NCBI GenBank assembly: GCA_049322335.1
Contig: JBMORL010000071.1
Location: 1-12,928, forward strand
Direction: 5' to 3'
DNA length: 12,928 bases
DNA from: JBMORL01 sp049322335
GTDB lineage: Bacteria; Bacteroidota; Bacteroidia; Flavobacteriales_D; UBA2798
The position numbers and the translations under genes were made by a program. Below, piece after piece: positions 1 through 7,807 of the stretch (position 1 is its first letter; every line of letters begins with the position of its first letter). Below the pieces are notes generated by a model that saw only the letters and a program-made list of their open reading frames with translations, was not told the origin of the DNA and did no database searches.

Positions 1-1
1 G

Positions 2-160
2 GTTTGTGAAAAGATGGAAATAAAAACAGGAGAAGTAATGCAACTGTTTCGTGTTGCGCTAAGCGGAATAGCAGGCGGACCCGCTTTATTTGAAATGGCT
101 GAATTGCTGGGGAAAGAAAAAGTAGTGGGCCGGTTAACGAGGTTTGTGGAGGTAAATTAA
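2..160 (+). CDS. gltX: Glutamyl-tRNA synthetase, C-terminal end (5' partial)
   Basis: Only the last 52 codons of an open frame entering from the left edge are present, ending in TAA. The peptide reads EVMQLFRVALSGIAGGPALFEMAELLGKE..., which I recognise as the end of the helical anticodon-binding domain of bacterial class I glutamyl-tRNA synthetase (typical pattern: lmqplRvAltG...P.LFe..elLGke...RL). The enzyme charges tRNA-Glu in the cytoplasm. The catalytic HIGH and KMSKS regions lie outside the window, so activity cannot be judged. The frame has no internal stop and ends 128 bases before the convergent gene. A tRNA-Gln/Glu-discriminating variant cannot be distinguished from this fragment. 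Confidence 0.83.
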   Translation, partial: VCEKMEIKTGEVMQLFRVALSGIAGGPALFEMAELLGKEKVVGRLTRFVEVN

Positions 161-188
161 TTCTGCTTGTCAAAATTGTTTTCGTTGA

Positions 189-275
189 CGGGATTACAAA
201 TCCCGGGTGAGTTGGTGAAGGATTGAAAATCCTTCACAGCGGGGAGAACGCTTCGCTAAGTTGGAAATCCTTCAC
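189..275. repeat. Intergenic cluster of short inverted repeats (REP-like)
   Basis: Two perfect hairpins stand side by side. Arms 189-195 and 199-205 (CGGGATT/AATCCCG) enclose ACA. Arms 215-224 and 228-237 (GTGAAGGATT/AATCCTTCAC) enclose GAA. The right arm of the second hairpin occurs again at 266-275, so 215-224 could pair with either copy, the distal pairing enclosing 225-265. The cluster lies between convergent ends of gltX and the T9SS gene. It may help end both transcripts, although no strong U-tract follows. Short palindromic intergenic repeats of this kind are common in Bacteroidota; calling it REP-like is inference from form. Confidence 0.6.
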
Positions 276-288
276 TGGAAAAAGAAGT

Positions 289-2970
289 TTATTCCACAAA
301 AAGTTTCTTCACATCCCTGCGCTCACCATCAGTAAGCACAACAGAATAGATTCCACTGCTGAAAAGTGATTTGCTGACAACGGCCGGTGTTCCACAAACA
401 GTGGAAGTGCTGTACACTTTTTTCCCTGTCATATCATAGAAAGAAAGCATCAGGGGTTTGGAAGAGGATGAAGAGCAATACACGTTAATGACATCACTGT
501 TGATGGCTGTGTAATCAATATGGATAAATCCTCCATCCATGATATTAACGGATTTGATATCGCTGTAAGAATATTGTCCGTCATAATCGGTTTGTTTGAG
601 GCGGTAATAGCCAATACCCAAAACAGGCTCTTTATCCACGGCCGCATAGCTTATATTTATGTTGCTGTTTCCTGCGCCTTTCACGGTAAGCAGTGGCTCA
701 AATTCTATTCCGTTCACCGATCGTTCTACCGTAAAATAATCGTTATTAATCTCGGTAGCGGTTTCCCACGTAAGGTCCACATCGTGTCCATTATAACGTG
801 CATCGAATTTCAGCAGCTCGATGGGAAGCGCAGTTATGTCGCCAATAGTAAATGGACTGAATGAGGTAACGGTGTTACTGGTTACTGTTCCTGCGGCTGC
901 CGTTCCTGTTGTGGCGGTTTGTGCATGATCCTGCCAGGTGGAAATTCCATCATGGCGGGCTACACGGAAATTAGCGAGAGTAGTAGGCAGGTTACAGCTG
1001 TTGGCGTCAAATGAAAGCGTAACGTTTTTCGATGCTGTTCCTGCATTACGGTTTAATATCCAGTATTCGCAGGAGCTTATTTGTGTGAGGGTAGGAGCCA
1101 GGGTATTTCCATAAGGAACCTGTGGATTGGAATAAAAATACTCGGCTGTGAAGTCGGATACAGGATTGGATGTAAGTGTAACATCATTTATTGCACAGGA
1201 AGGATCGGTACCTGTTCCGTCTCCGTTATTTACCCACCGGAAACCGATTCTTACATTCGGATTATTGTTTGCACTGGCAGGAAGAGCGACAGAACGTGTG
1301 GCCCAGATTCCCTGCCCCAGGCATCCGGTGGCAGTTTTAGGCATATCATCTATCTGTGCCCACACAGCACCATCAAAATACCAAAGCGTGGCGTTATCAA
1401 ATGTAGTTTGACCATTTTCGATATATAAAAAGTCAACGGTAATTGAACTTCTTCCGGTACAATTAATTGTGGGTGATTCTGCTCTTTTGTTGGTTACTTC
1501 ACCGGCTCCTGAAGCGTCATAGGCTGCTCCGCAATCTCCGGAGGGACAAAAGAAGGGTGCGGCAGAAGAGGTAGAAACATTTCCAAGATGTAAAGTTTGA
1601 TTTGTACCGCAACCTGAACCACAAGCTCCGGCAGCATTTCCATTTTCCTGGCAACTTACATACCAACGATTGGCATCAGCGCCTTCTCCGCCAAGCGAAA
1701 CAGATGTCCACCCAACAATAGACGGGTCGCAACCAGATCCTGCTGCGCAAACTGTTCCGTCAAATGTTTCGGTATAAAAAACCACAGGGGCAGCAGCAGT
1801 TGCGCTGATACCAATGGCCTGGTAATCGCTTCCTTTCCCGGTAGGGAATGTAAACGCATTTAATCCTGTATAACGAACGGGGCCATTTACAAAACTGGAA
1901 TTATTGGCACCGGTAACAGAACCTGTTGCTGAAATGGTGAGCAGGTTAGTGGCTGTGGTATTTAATATTCCTGTAGTAAAAGTGGCGATATTGTTTACGG
2001 TAATGGCATTATTCAGTGTTGCGCTTCCACCGGATTTGCTCAATGTAAAATTGTAAATATTGAATGTTCCTGTGTTGTTGATGGCCTGTGGGCCTGCACC
2101 ATTTAACTCAATTATCCGGTTGTGATCAGCGTCATAGGAAACGGTTCCGGCAACGGTGATATCGCCAGCTACGCGTATTCCTGTTCCATAGTTACGAACG
2201 GTATTACCGGTGCGCACAATAAAATTTCCTCCTACCGTAACAAGTGTGGCGTTCTGGCAATCGTTAAGAAAATCCACCGTGCTGGTTCCTGTTCCTCCAA
2301 TGTCAAAATTTCCTTTTATGGTGGGAAAATTAGTGGCGCCATTAAATGTTGCTCCGGCTGTTGTGGTCCATGTACCGGCCACGTTATTTTCTATAGTAAG
2401 ATTTCCGTAATAGGCGCCAACAGTTGTAATCTGCGGATTTTGCGCACTTGTTTTTCTGAGAATCCAGTTGGATGTTGCGGGAATAGTTGCAATTCCTCCG
2501 TCATAGGCATTTTGCCAGTTGTTGGAAGAATTTCCAGCTGATTTGATCAGCGTTCCGTTGGCTCCCATGGCCCAGGTGGCTCCTGCATTAAAAGTGATAG
2601 AAGGTGTAGCTGCGCCCCTGTTATCCCACATCGTTCCGTTTACCTGTAAATCTGCTCCCGCTCCTGCGGCAATTGTTAATGTTCCTCCTGTCCAGTTAAC
2701 GGTTCCCCCGCTATTAATCACTACCTGGTCAATGGTAAGATTTGCGGCAATCTGCATTGTGTGTCCGCTTTGAATGGTAATAACTCCATTGGTGCTGTTG
2801 GGTGCGGCTCCCGGTGCCACCCACGCTGTTCCGTTCCAGGTTTGCCAGTTACCGGCCGTTGCCCATGTTCCTGAAGCTGCGCTGCGATAATCTCCCACGG
2901 CTTGTGAAAATAAAATTCCGGGGGATAAAATTCCCAATGAAAAAGCAAGTATCCGCACTGCGTTTCGCAT
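289..2970 (-). CDS. Large secreted T9SS cargo protein with inserted cysteine-rich MAM-like module
   Basis: 893 residues. A signal peptide covers about residues 1-23 (hydrophobic core, ending ILFSQA). Residues 28-350 are Gly/Asn/Thr-rich short beta-strand repeats (GGNFIV, AGDITVAG, NLTI), suggesting a beta-helix or G8-like fold. A stalk-type domain (VNGPVRYTG, FPTGKGSDYQAIGIS) begins near 358, is interrupted at about 398-601 by a jelly-roll/MAM-like module with ten cysteines, and resumes at DFTAEYF (606) to about 712, including SSCEYWILNR. Residues 715-810 (LPIELLKF...NNDYFTVERS...YYRLKQTDYDG) are the fibronectin-III-like segment common before T9SS sorting domains. Residues 816-893 form the sorting domain (FYDMTGKKVY, SSGIYSVVL, KKLFVE end); it lacks the usual PNP motif and has two cysteines. 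It is expected on the surface or outside the cell. The ATG is supported by GGAGG at 2975-2979 and an upstream promoter. The specific function is unknown. Confidence 0.88.
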   Translation of the reverse strand: MRNAVRILAFSLGILSPGILFSQAVGDYRSAASGTWATAGNWQTWNGTAWVAPGAAPNSTNGVITIQSGHTMQIAANLTIDQVVINSGGTVNWTGGTLTIAAGAGADLQVNGTMWDNRGAATPSITFNAGATWAMGANGTLIKSAGNSSNNWQNAYDGGIATIPATSNWILRKTSAQNPQITTVGAYYGNLTIENNVAGTWTTTAGATFNGATNFPTIKGNFDIGGTGTSTVDFLNDCQNATLVTVGGNFIVRTGNTVRNYGTGIRVAGDITVAGTVSYDADHNRIIELNGAGPQAINNTGTFNIYNFTLSKSGGSATLNNAITVNNIATFTTGILNTTATNLLTISATGSVTGANNSSFVNGPVRYTGLNAFTFPTGKGSDYQAIGISATAAAPVVFYTETFDGTVCAAGSGCDPSIVGWTSVSLGGEGADANRWYVSCQENGNAAGACGSGCGTNQTLHLGNVSTSSAAPFFCPSGDCGAAYDASGAGEVTNKRAESPTINCTGRSSITVDFLYIENGQTTFDNATLWYFDGAVWAQIDDMPKTATGCLGQGIWATRSVALPASANNNPNVRIGFRWVNNGDGTGTDPSCAINDVTLTSNPVSDFTAEYFYSNPQVPYGNTLAPTLTQISSCEYWILNRNAGTASKNVTLSFDANSCNLPTTLANFRVARHDGISTWQDHAQTATTGTAAAGTVTSNTVTSFSPFTIGDITALPIELLKFDARYNGHDVDLTWETATEINNDYFTVERSVNGIEFEPLLTVKGAGNSNINISYAAVDKEPVLGIGYYRLKQTDYDGQYSYSDIKSVNIMDGGFIHIDYTAINSDVINVYCSSSSSKPLMLSFYDMTGKKVYSTSTVCGTPAVVSKSLFSSGIYSVVLTDGERRDVKKLFVE

Positions 2971-2974
2971 AGTG

Positions 2975-2979
2975 CCTCC
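2975..2979 (-). promoter_or_regulatory. Shine-Dalgarno-like GGAGG before the T9SS gene
   Basis: The minus strand reads GGAGGCACTATG, a full anti-16S match four bases before the ATG. Most other starts in the window (3066, 7271, 9545) have no such match, as is usual in Bacteroidota. The site supports the start at 2970. Confidence 0.5.
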
Positions 2980-2989
2980 GGGTTTTGGT

Positions 2990-3020
2990 CAAATTTAATG
3001 TTAATAATCCGGATTTCCAA
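2990..3020 (-). promoter_or_regulatory. Bacteroidota-type promoter of the T9SS gene at 289-2970
   Basis: Read on the minus strand, the -7 box TAAATTTG (2990-2997) matches TAnnTTTG exactly. It is preceded by TTG at 3018-3020 with a 20-base spacer, inside the 17-23 range known for the primary sigma factor of this phylum. The expected start of transcription is around 2983-2986, giving a leader of only about 15 bases that contains GGAGG at 2975-2979. Confidence 0.65.
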
Positions 3021-3065
3021 TGAAAAAATGAATTCATGTAAACATTATTTTGTTAATTTTCACTG

Positions 3066-5081
3066 ATGAAATTCCTCTGCGTGCCAATAGCGATTGTTGT
3101 GATGCTGCTTTTAACAAGCGGGGGGCTTTTTTCACAATCTCTGACGGATAGTTTGTGGCTGGTGGTAAAAACATCCCAAAACGATTCAGTAAAAGTGGAC
3201 GCCTATAATGACCTGATTTGGGAATATATGGGCGTAGATAATGATTCAGCCCTGCTGGTGGCACGAAAAGGGATTGACCTGGCGGAAAAGATCAATTATA
3301 AAAAAGGCCTTGCCAATGCCCATCGTTATGCCGGGCTGGTATACGAACGTCTTTCGAATTATGCTAAGGCGCTCTATCACCAAAAGGTAAGTTTGAAGTT
3401 GTGTGAAGAAATGGATTTCAAGCCGGGAATTGCCAATACGCTCAACAATATTGCAGTGATTTACCAGCACCTGGCCGATTACAAAAAAGCACTCGAGTAC
3501 CAGGAAAAAAGTTTAAAAATGTGTGAGGAAACGGATCAGAAGGAAGGAATTGCTGCCTGCCTGGGAAATATCGGCAACATTTACAACAGCGTTGGTGCAA
3601 AGGAAAAAGCATTACAGAATTACCAGAAAGCACTAAACATGTATGAAGAGCTCGGCAACGACCACGGTATTGCTGTTTCGATGGGAAATATCGGAAACCT
3701 GTATAAAGACCGGGCTAATTATGAGCTGGCGGAAGAATTTTTACTGAATAGCCTGAAGACACATCAAAAAACCGGAAACAAACAGGGAGAGGCCATTGCT
3801 ATGCAAGCGGTGGGCGATTGTTATTTTAAACTCGGCCAACATGAAAAAGCGCTGGGTTATTTTACACAAAGTGTTCGTCTTGCAGAAGAAACGGGAGCCA
3901 TCAGTACCGAACGGGATGCCTATTACGGGCTTTACCAGATTTATAAGAAAAAAAGTAACTCTCCGCTGGCGCTTAAATACCACGAAGAATTTGTTCGTCT
4001 CAATGACAGCCTTTCGCTGCAGGAAAAAAATGAAGATATCAATACGGTGAAAATGCAGTTTGAACTGGAAAAGCAGGAAGCTGATTTAAAACGGGAAGCC
4101 CAGGCGGAAAAAGAAAAACTCATGGCCATCAATGCCGAGAGGGAAAAAGCGCAGCAGCTGGAAGCAGAAGTGGAGAACCAGAAAAAACTTACCATTATTT
4201 ATATAACGGTTGGTGGATTAGTGTTGGTAATGGTGTTTTCTGTTTTTCTTTTCAATCGTTTCCGGATTACCAAAAAACAGAAAGAGATCATCGAACAACA
4301 AAAGCGGGAAGTGGATGAGAAACACAAACAGATTACTGATTCCATTAACTATGCGCAGCGTATTCAAAATGCTATTCTTCCTTCAGAAAACGACCTGAAA
4401 AAGATTTTGCCTGACAGTTTCGTCTACTTTCAGCCACGTGATATTGTAAGCGGTGACTTTTACTGGATAAACGAATCGAATGGTGCCATATTGCTGGCCG
4501 TGGGAGATTGCACGGGCCATGGTGTTCCCGGTGGATTTATGAGTATGCTGGGTAATAGTTTTCTGAATGAAATTATTATAGAAAAAAATATAACGGATCC
4601 CGCACAGGTGTTAAATGCATTGCGCGATAAAATTATGAGCGCACTGAAACAAACCGGCAGTCAAACCGATGCCAAAGACGGAATGGACATTGTATTGTGC
4701 CGGATAGAAAAAGAAAAAGGCAAACTGGTATATGCAGCGGCCAACAACAATTTCTACCTGGTAAGAAAAAGCATTCTCACCGAATTGAAAGCCGACAAAA
4801 TGCCTATCGGATATCAAACCGATCTTTTAACCCCGTTTACCAGCAATGAAACCCGTATTGAAAAAGGCGATCATCTTTTTCTTTTCACCGATGGATATGC
4901 CGATCAGTTTGGCGGACCGCAGGGGAAAAAATTCAAATACCAGCAACTGGAAAAACTATTTTGTACTCTTTCGGGCGTGTCGTCTGTACAGCAAAAAACG
5001 GCTCTCGAAAAAACGTTTAATGAGTGGAAAGGAAGCTATGAACAAATTGATGATGTATGTGTGGTGGGAATAAAATTATAA
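3066..5081 (+). CDS. TPR sensor with cytoplasmic SpoIIE-family (PP2C) phosphatase, paralog 1
   Basis: 671 residues. A signal peptide or anchor covers 1-25 (ends GLFSQS). About six tetratricopeptide repeats run from 82 to 315, each of roughly 40 residues, with GIANTLNNIAVIYQHLADYKK as the clearest type. A charged coiled coil (318-374) leads to one membrane helix (about 375-397) and then a signalling helix ending DSINYAQRIQNAILPS (425-440). The SpoIIE/PP2C serine/threonine phosphatase follows (about 450-671). Metal-ligand motifs are intact: SGDFYW (D464), VGDCTGHG (D481), FTDGYAD (D609) and terminal IDDVCVVGIKL (D662, D663). The topology implies periplasmic TPRs and a cytoplasmic phosphatase. 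Known relatives (RsbU, SpoIIE) dephosphorylate anti-anti-sigma proteins; the substrate here is not visible. It overlaps the next gene by 25 bases. Confidence 0.92.
   Translation: MKFLCVPIAIVVMLLLTSGGLFSQSLTDSLWLVVKTSQNDSVKVDAYNDLIWEYMGVDNDSALLVARKGIDLAEKINYKKGLANAHRYAGLVYERLSNYAKALYHQKVSLKLCEEMDFKPGIANTLNNIAVIYQHLADYKKALEYQEKSLKMCEETDQKEGIAACLGNIGNIYNSVGAKEKALQNYQKALNMYEELGNDHGIAVSMGNIGNLYKDRANYELAEEFLLNSLKTHQKTGNKQGEAIAMQAVGDCYFKLGQHEKALGYFTQSVRLAEETGAISTERDAYYGLYQIYKKKSNSPLALKYHEEFVRLNDSLSLQEKNEDINTVKMQFELEKQEADLKREAQAEKEKLMAINAEREKAQQLEAEVENQKKLTIIYITVGGLVLVMVFSVFLFNRFRITKKQKEIIEQQKREVDEKHKQITDSINYAQRIQNAILPSENDLKKILPDSFVYFQPRDIVSGDFYWINESNGAILLAVGDCTGHGVPGGFMSMLGNSFLNEIIIEKNITDPAQVLNALRDKIMSALKQTGSQTDAKDGMDIVLCRIEKEKGKLVYAAANNNFYLVRKSILTELKADKMPIGYQTDLLTPFTSNETRIEKGDHLFLFTDGYADQFGGPQGKKFKYQQLEKLFCTLSGVSSVQQKTALEKTFNEWKGSYEQIDDVCVVGIKL
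5057..5081 (+). other. 25-base overlap of the two phosphatase genes
   Basis: The start codon of paralog 2 (5057) precedes the stop of paralog 1 (5079-5081) and is read in a different frame. The overlap encodes the first residues MCGGNKII of paralog 2 and the end VVGIKL of paralog 1. This is seen directly. Coupled translation and fixed stoichiometry are inferred. Confidence 0.8.
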
Positions 5082-7267
5082 AATTTCTTTCCTTTTGCCT
5101 GCTGATATTACCCGTTTCTGATTTAGTGGCGCAAATTTCTGATTCACAAAAAAAAGAAATCGACTCGCTGAAAGAATTTATTGGTTCTTCTTCCAACGAC
5201 ACACTTGTTGTTAACGCTTACCGGCAATGGGATGATATCATCTATATTTCGGATGTGGATCTTGATTTTTTGCTCAACAAAAAGATTGCATCCCTTTGTA
5301 AAAAAAACCTCAAAAAAAATCTTTCCTATAACGAAGTATATTTTTTCAAAAAAAACCTGGCTTCGGCACAAAATATATTTGCCAATTATTATTCCGACCA
5401 CGGAAAACTTGATTCGGCCATGTTCAACTATCAATCGGCCATGGTAATTTACCAGGAAATAAAAAATATGAGCGGGGTGGCCAATTGCTATGCAGGAATA
5501 GCCATCCTTCAATGGAAAGAGGGCGATATTCCCGAAGCCGTGAATAATAATTTGCGGGCGCTGGCTATTTATGACGCTCTTGGTGCTCAAAACGCAATGG
5601 CTAATGTGTATCTGAATCTCGGAATCATTAACCGCGGCCAGGGAAACACCAAAGAAGCATTAAAAAATTATAATGACGCGCTGGCCATTCAAAAAAAATT
5701 GGGAGATGAATATGGCGAAGCAAATTCTTATAATAACATCAGCACCGTTTATTTATACAGCGGGGATTATAACAAAGCGCTTGAGTATAATGAAAAAGGC
5801 TACGAACTGAGGAAAAAAATGGGAGATGTATTCGGACTCGCATCATCCAGTATGAACCAGGGAATTGTTTACCATAGTTTTGCATACCGTGAGGAAAAAA
5901 AAGGAAACAGTATCGCTGCTGCAGAATATTACAAAAGAGCTCTTGAAAATTATGAGCTTTCACTTCGTTTAAACACCGAGGCCGGGGATGCGGAGGGAGT
6001 GGCCATGTCCGTTCTCAACCTGGGATCACTTTACCTCAACCTGAAAGAAAAAACTAAAGCAAGGCACTACCTGGAAAAAGGACAGGAAATGGCTGCAGAA
6101 ATAAAAAGCAAATCGCTTTTGAAAGAAACTTTTCAATTTAAATCGTCACTTGACAGTATGGAGGGTGATTTTAAAAATGCTTATTTTAATTACCGGAATT
6201 TTATCAGTTACCGCGATAGTTTGATCAATGAAGATAACACCAAAAAAATAGTTGAACAAAAAGCAAAATATGAATATGAAAAACGGGCTGCAGCCGATAG
6301 TGTTGCTTTTACCAAACAAAAGGAAATAGCAGCCGAACAAATAAAAACCCAGGAAGCCCAGCTCGAAAGCGAAAAAACACAGCGTTATTCTCTTTATGGC
6401 GGCCTCGCGCTCATTGCTGTATTTTCCGTTTTTCTTTTCAACCGGTTTAGGGTAACACAAAGGCAAAAAAAACTGATTGAAGAACAAAAAGCCATAGTGG
6501 AAGAAAAACAAAAGGAAATTGTTGACTCTATCAATTATGCCAAACGTATACAAAATGCTATTCTTCCCGATGAAAAGGACTTTGCTTCACTTTTTACCGA
6601 TGCTTTTGTTTTATTTAAACCAAAAGACATTGTGAGTGGCGACTATTACTGGGTTACGGAAAAAAAATCTTTTATTTTTTATGCCACGGCCGATTGCACC
6701 GGGCACGGTGTCCCCGGTGGATTTATGAGTATGCTGGGCAACAGTTTTCTCAATGAAATTGTGATGGAAAAAAATATTTCCGAACCATCCGCTATTCTTA
6801 ATGAACTTCGCGATAAAGTGATTGCAGCATTGAAACAAACCGGTAATGTGGGTGAAAATAAAGACGGGATGGACATCGTGCTAACCCGTTTCGACCTTGA
6901 ACATAAAAAATTATTGTACGCTTCGGCCAACAATGATTTTTACATTATCAGGAATAATGAATTGCTGGTCTGCCGCCCCGACAAACAGCCCATCGGTTAT
7001 TACAACGATACGATGAAGCCCTTTTCGCAACATGAAGTACAACTCGAAAAAGGTGATTGTGTTTATACTTTTACTGATGGATATGCCGACCAGTTTGGCG
7101 GGGCAAAAGGAAAAAAACTTAAATACAAAAACCTGGAAAGCTTACTAATGAAAAATCACACTCTTCCTTTTGCAGAACAAAAAGAAGTGCTGAATGATTT
7201 TATTGAAAACTGGCGGGGAGAGCTGGAACAAAATGATGATATTTGCCTGATAGGAATTAAAATTTAG
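5057..7267 (+). CDS. TPR sensor with cytoplasmic SpoIIE-family (PP2C) phosphatase, paralog 2
   Basis: 736 residues with the same architecture as its upstream neighbour: signal sequence 1-26 (KIIKFLSFCLLILPV, ends LVAQ), TPRs from about 100 to 390, coiled coil 395-442, membrane helix about 445-463, signalling helix with DSINYAKRIQNAILP (490-504), and phosphatase 515-736. Catalytic motifs are intact: SGDYYW (D529), ATADCTGHG (D546), FTDGYAD (D674), NDDICLIGIKI (D727, D728). The TPR region contains an extra stretch near 274-292 (YREEKKGNSIAAAEYYKRA) not seen in paralog 1. The start at 5057 lies inside the end of the upstream gene; no other ATG or plausible start precedes the signal sequence, so translational coupling is likely. 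The gene has eight runs of exactly eight adenines. It probably arose by tandem duplication, with the output domain conserved and the sensor diverged. Confidence 0.92.
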   Translation: MCGGNKIIKFLSFCLLILPVSDLVAQISDSQKKEIDSLKEFIGSSSNDTLVVNAYRQWDDIIYISDVDLDFLLNKKIASLCKKNLKKNLSYNEVYFFKKNLASAQNIFANYYSDHGKLDSAMFNYQSAMVIYQEIKNMSGVANCYAGIAILQWKEGDIPEAVNNNLRALAIYDALGAQNAMANVYLNLGIINRGQGNTKEALKNYNDALAIQKKLGDEYGEANSYNNISTVYLYSGDYNKALEYNEKGYELRKKMGDVFGLASSSMNQGIVYHSFAYREEKKGNSIAAAEYYKRALENYELSLRLNTEAGDAEGVAMSVLNLGSLYLNLKEKTKARHYLEKGQEMAAEIKSKSLLKETFQFKSSLDSMEGDFKNAYFNYRNFISYRDSLINEDNTKKIVEQKAKYEYEKRAAADSVAFTKQKEIAAEQIKTQEAQLESEKTQRYSLYGGLALIAVFSVFLFNRFRVTQRQKKLIEEQKAIVEEKQKEIVDSINYAKRIQNAILPDEKDFASLFTDAFVLFKPKDIVSGDYYWVTEKKSFIFYATADCTGHGVPGGFMSMLGNSFLNEIVMEKNISEPSAILNELRDKVIAALKQTGNVGENKDGMDIVLTRFDLEHKKLLYASANNDFYIIRNNELLVCRPDKQPIGYYNDTMKPFSQHEVQLEKGDCVYTFTDGYADQFGGAKGKKLKYKNLESLLMKNHTLPFAEQKEVLNDFIENWRGELEQNDDICLIGIKI

Positions 7268-7270
7268 CGC

Positions 7271-7621
7271 ATGCATATTGTTTCCATTCATAACTTAAAA
7301 GTTTACGGTTATCATGGCTGCCTTCCCGAAGAAGAAGTGATTGGCACCAATTATCATATTGATGTGGATGTGTATACCGATTTTTCGGAAGCAGCCGAAA
7401 CAGATAATCTTTCCAAAACCATCGACTATGTGGTGATTGCCTCTATAGTAAAAGAAGAAATGGCTGTCAGGGCTAAATTGATCGAGAATGTGTGCCACCG
7501 GATTATCAGCCGGATAAAAAAGAAATATCCCTCTGCTCAAAAGGCAAGGGTTACTCTTCATAAAATGTCACCCCCGGCAGGTGTTTTTCTTGAAAGCGTG
7601 AGTGTAACTATCGAGGAATAA
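7271..7621 (+). CDS. folB: Dihydroneopterin aldolase
   Basis: 116 residues, the normal size for FolB. The enzyme converts 7,8-dihydroneopterin to 6-hydroxymethyl-7,8-dihydropterin and glycolaldehyde in folate synthesis, in the cytoplasm. Family marks are YGYHGCLPEEE (12-22) with the conserved Glu of the PEEE segment, TIDYVVIASIVKE with the catalytic Tyr at 53, LIENVCHRI with the pterin-binding Glu at 72, and VTLHKMSPP with the catalytic Lys at 98. It begins three bases after the upstream phosphatase gene, so it is very probably in the same transcript. No Shine-Dalgarno is visible. No functional tie between folate synthesis and the phosphatases is evident; the link may be only shared transcription. 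The homologous epimerase FolX is less likely from the intact motif set. Confidence 0.9.
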   Translation: MHIVSIHNLKVYGYHGCLPEEEVIGTNYHIDVDVYTDFSEAAETDNLSKTIDYVVIASIVKEEMAVRAKLIENVCHRIISRIKKKYPSAQKARVTLHKMSPPAGVFLESVSVTIEE

Positions 7622-7652
7622 ATAAGGTAGGGCAATGGCAGGGAAAGTGCTT

Positions 7653-7682
7653 TTGCGCATTTTGAACAAATTGTTAACTTTG
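7653..7682 (+). promoter_or_regulatory. Consensus promoter of tRNA-Cys
   Basis: TTTTG (TTG at 7653-7655), a 19-base spacer and TAACTTTG (7675-7682) match the Bacteroidota TTG-N17-23-TAnnTTTG promoter exactly. Transcription should begin near 7688-7690, about ten bases before the mature tRNA. It lies entirely between folB and the tRNA, so the tRNA need not depend on the operon upstream. Confidence 0.8.
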
Positions 7683-7697
7683 TGTCCCTTTTAAAAA

Positions 7698-7768
7698 GGT
7701 TCCGTGGCCGAGCGGCTAGGCAGAGCTCTGCAAAAGCTTCCACTCCAGTTCGAATCTGGACGGAACCT
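7698..7768 (+). tRNA. tRNA-Cys (anticodon GCA)
   Basis: A 71-base cloverleaf can be drawn by eye. The acceptor stem pairs GGTTCCG with CGGAACC. The D arm is GCC...GGC. The anticodon stem GAGCT/AGCTT (one G-U pair) carries loop CTGCAAA, hence anticodon GCA. The T arm is TCCAG-TTCGAAT-CTGGA. The discriminator base is U (7768), an identity element of cysteine tRNA. CCA is not encoded. The gene has its own promoter upstream and an intrinsic terminator at 7783. Confidence 0.95.
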
Positions 7769-7782
7769 CGATAAAAACAATG

Positions 7783-7807
7783 AGCCACGCGCCAGCGTGG
7801 CTTTTTT
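7783..7807 (+). terminator. Intrinsic terminator after tRNA-Cys
   Basis: AGCCACGC (7783-7790) pairs with GCGTGGCT (7795-7802) around a four-base loop GCCA and is followed directly by a run of T to 7807. It fits the end of the tRNA transcript, and of any read-through from folB. Confidence 0.9.

Larger units (their letters stand above)
2971..3065. promoter_or_regulatory. Divergent intergenic region
   Basis: These 95 AT-rich bases separate the T9SS gene from the phosphatase operon. They hold the minus-strand promoter and a 10-base palindrome ATGAATTCAT (3028-3037). For the plus-strand operon I found only imperfect -7 boxes (TTATTTTG at 3045-3052, TAATTTTC at 3054-3061) and no properly spaced TTG. 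The operon promoter is therefore unresolved or depends on another sigma factor or activator. Confidence 0.4.
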
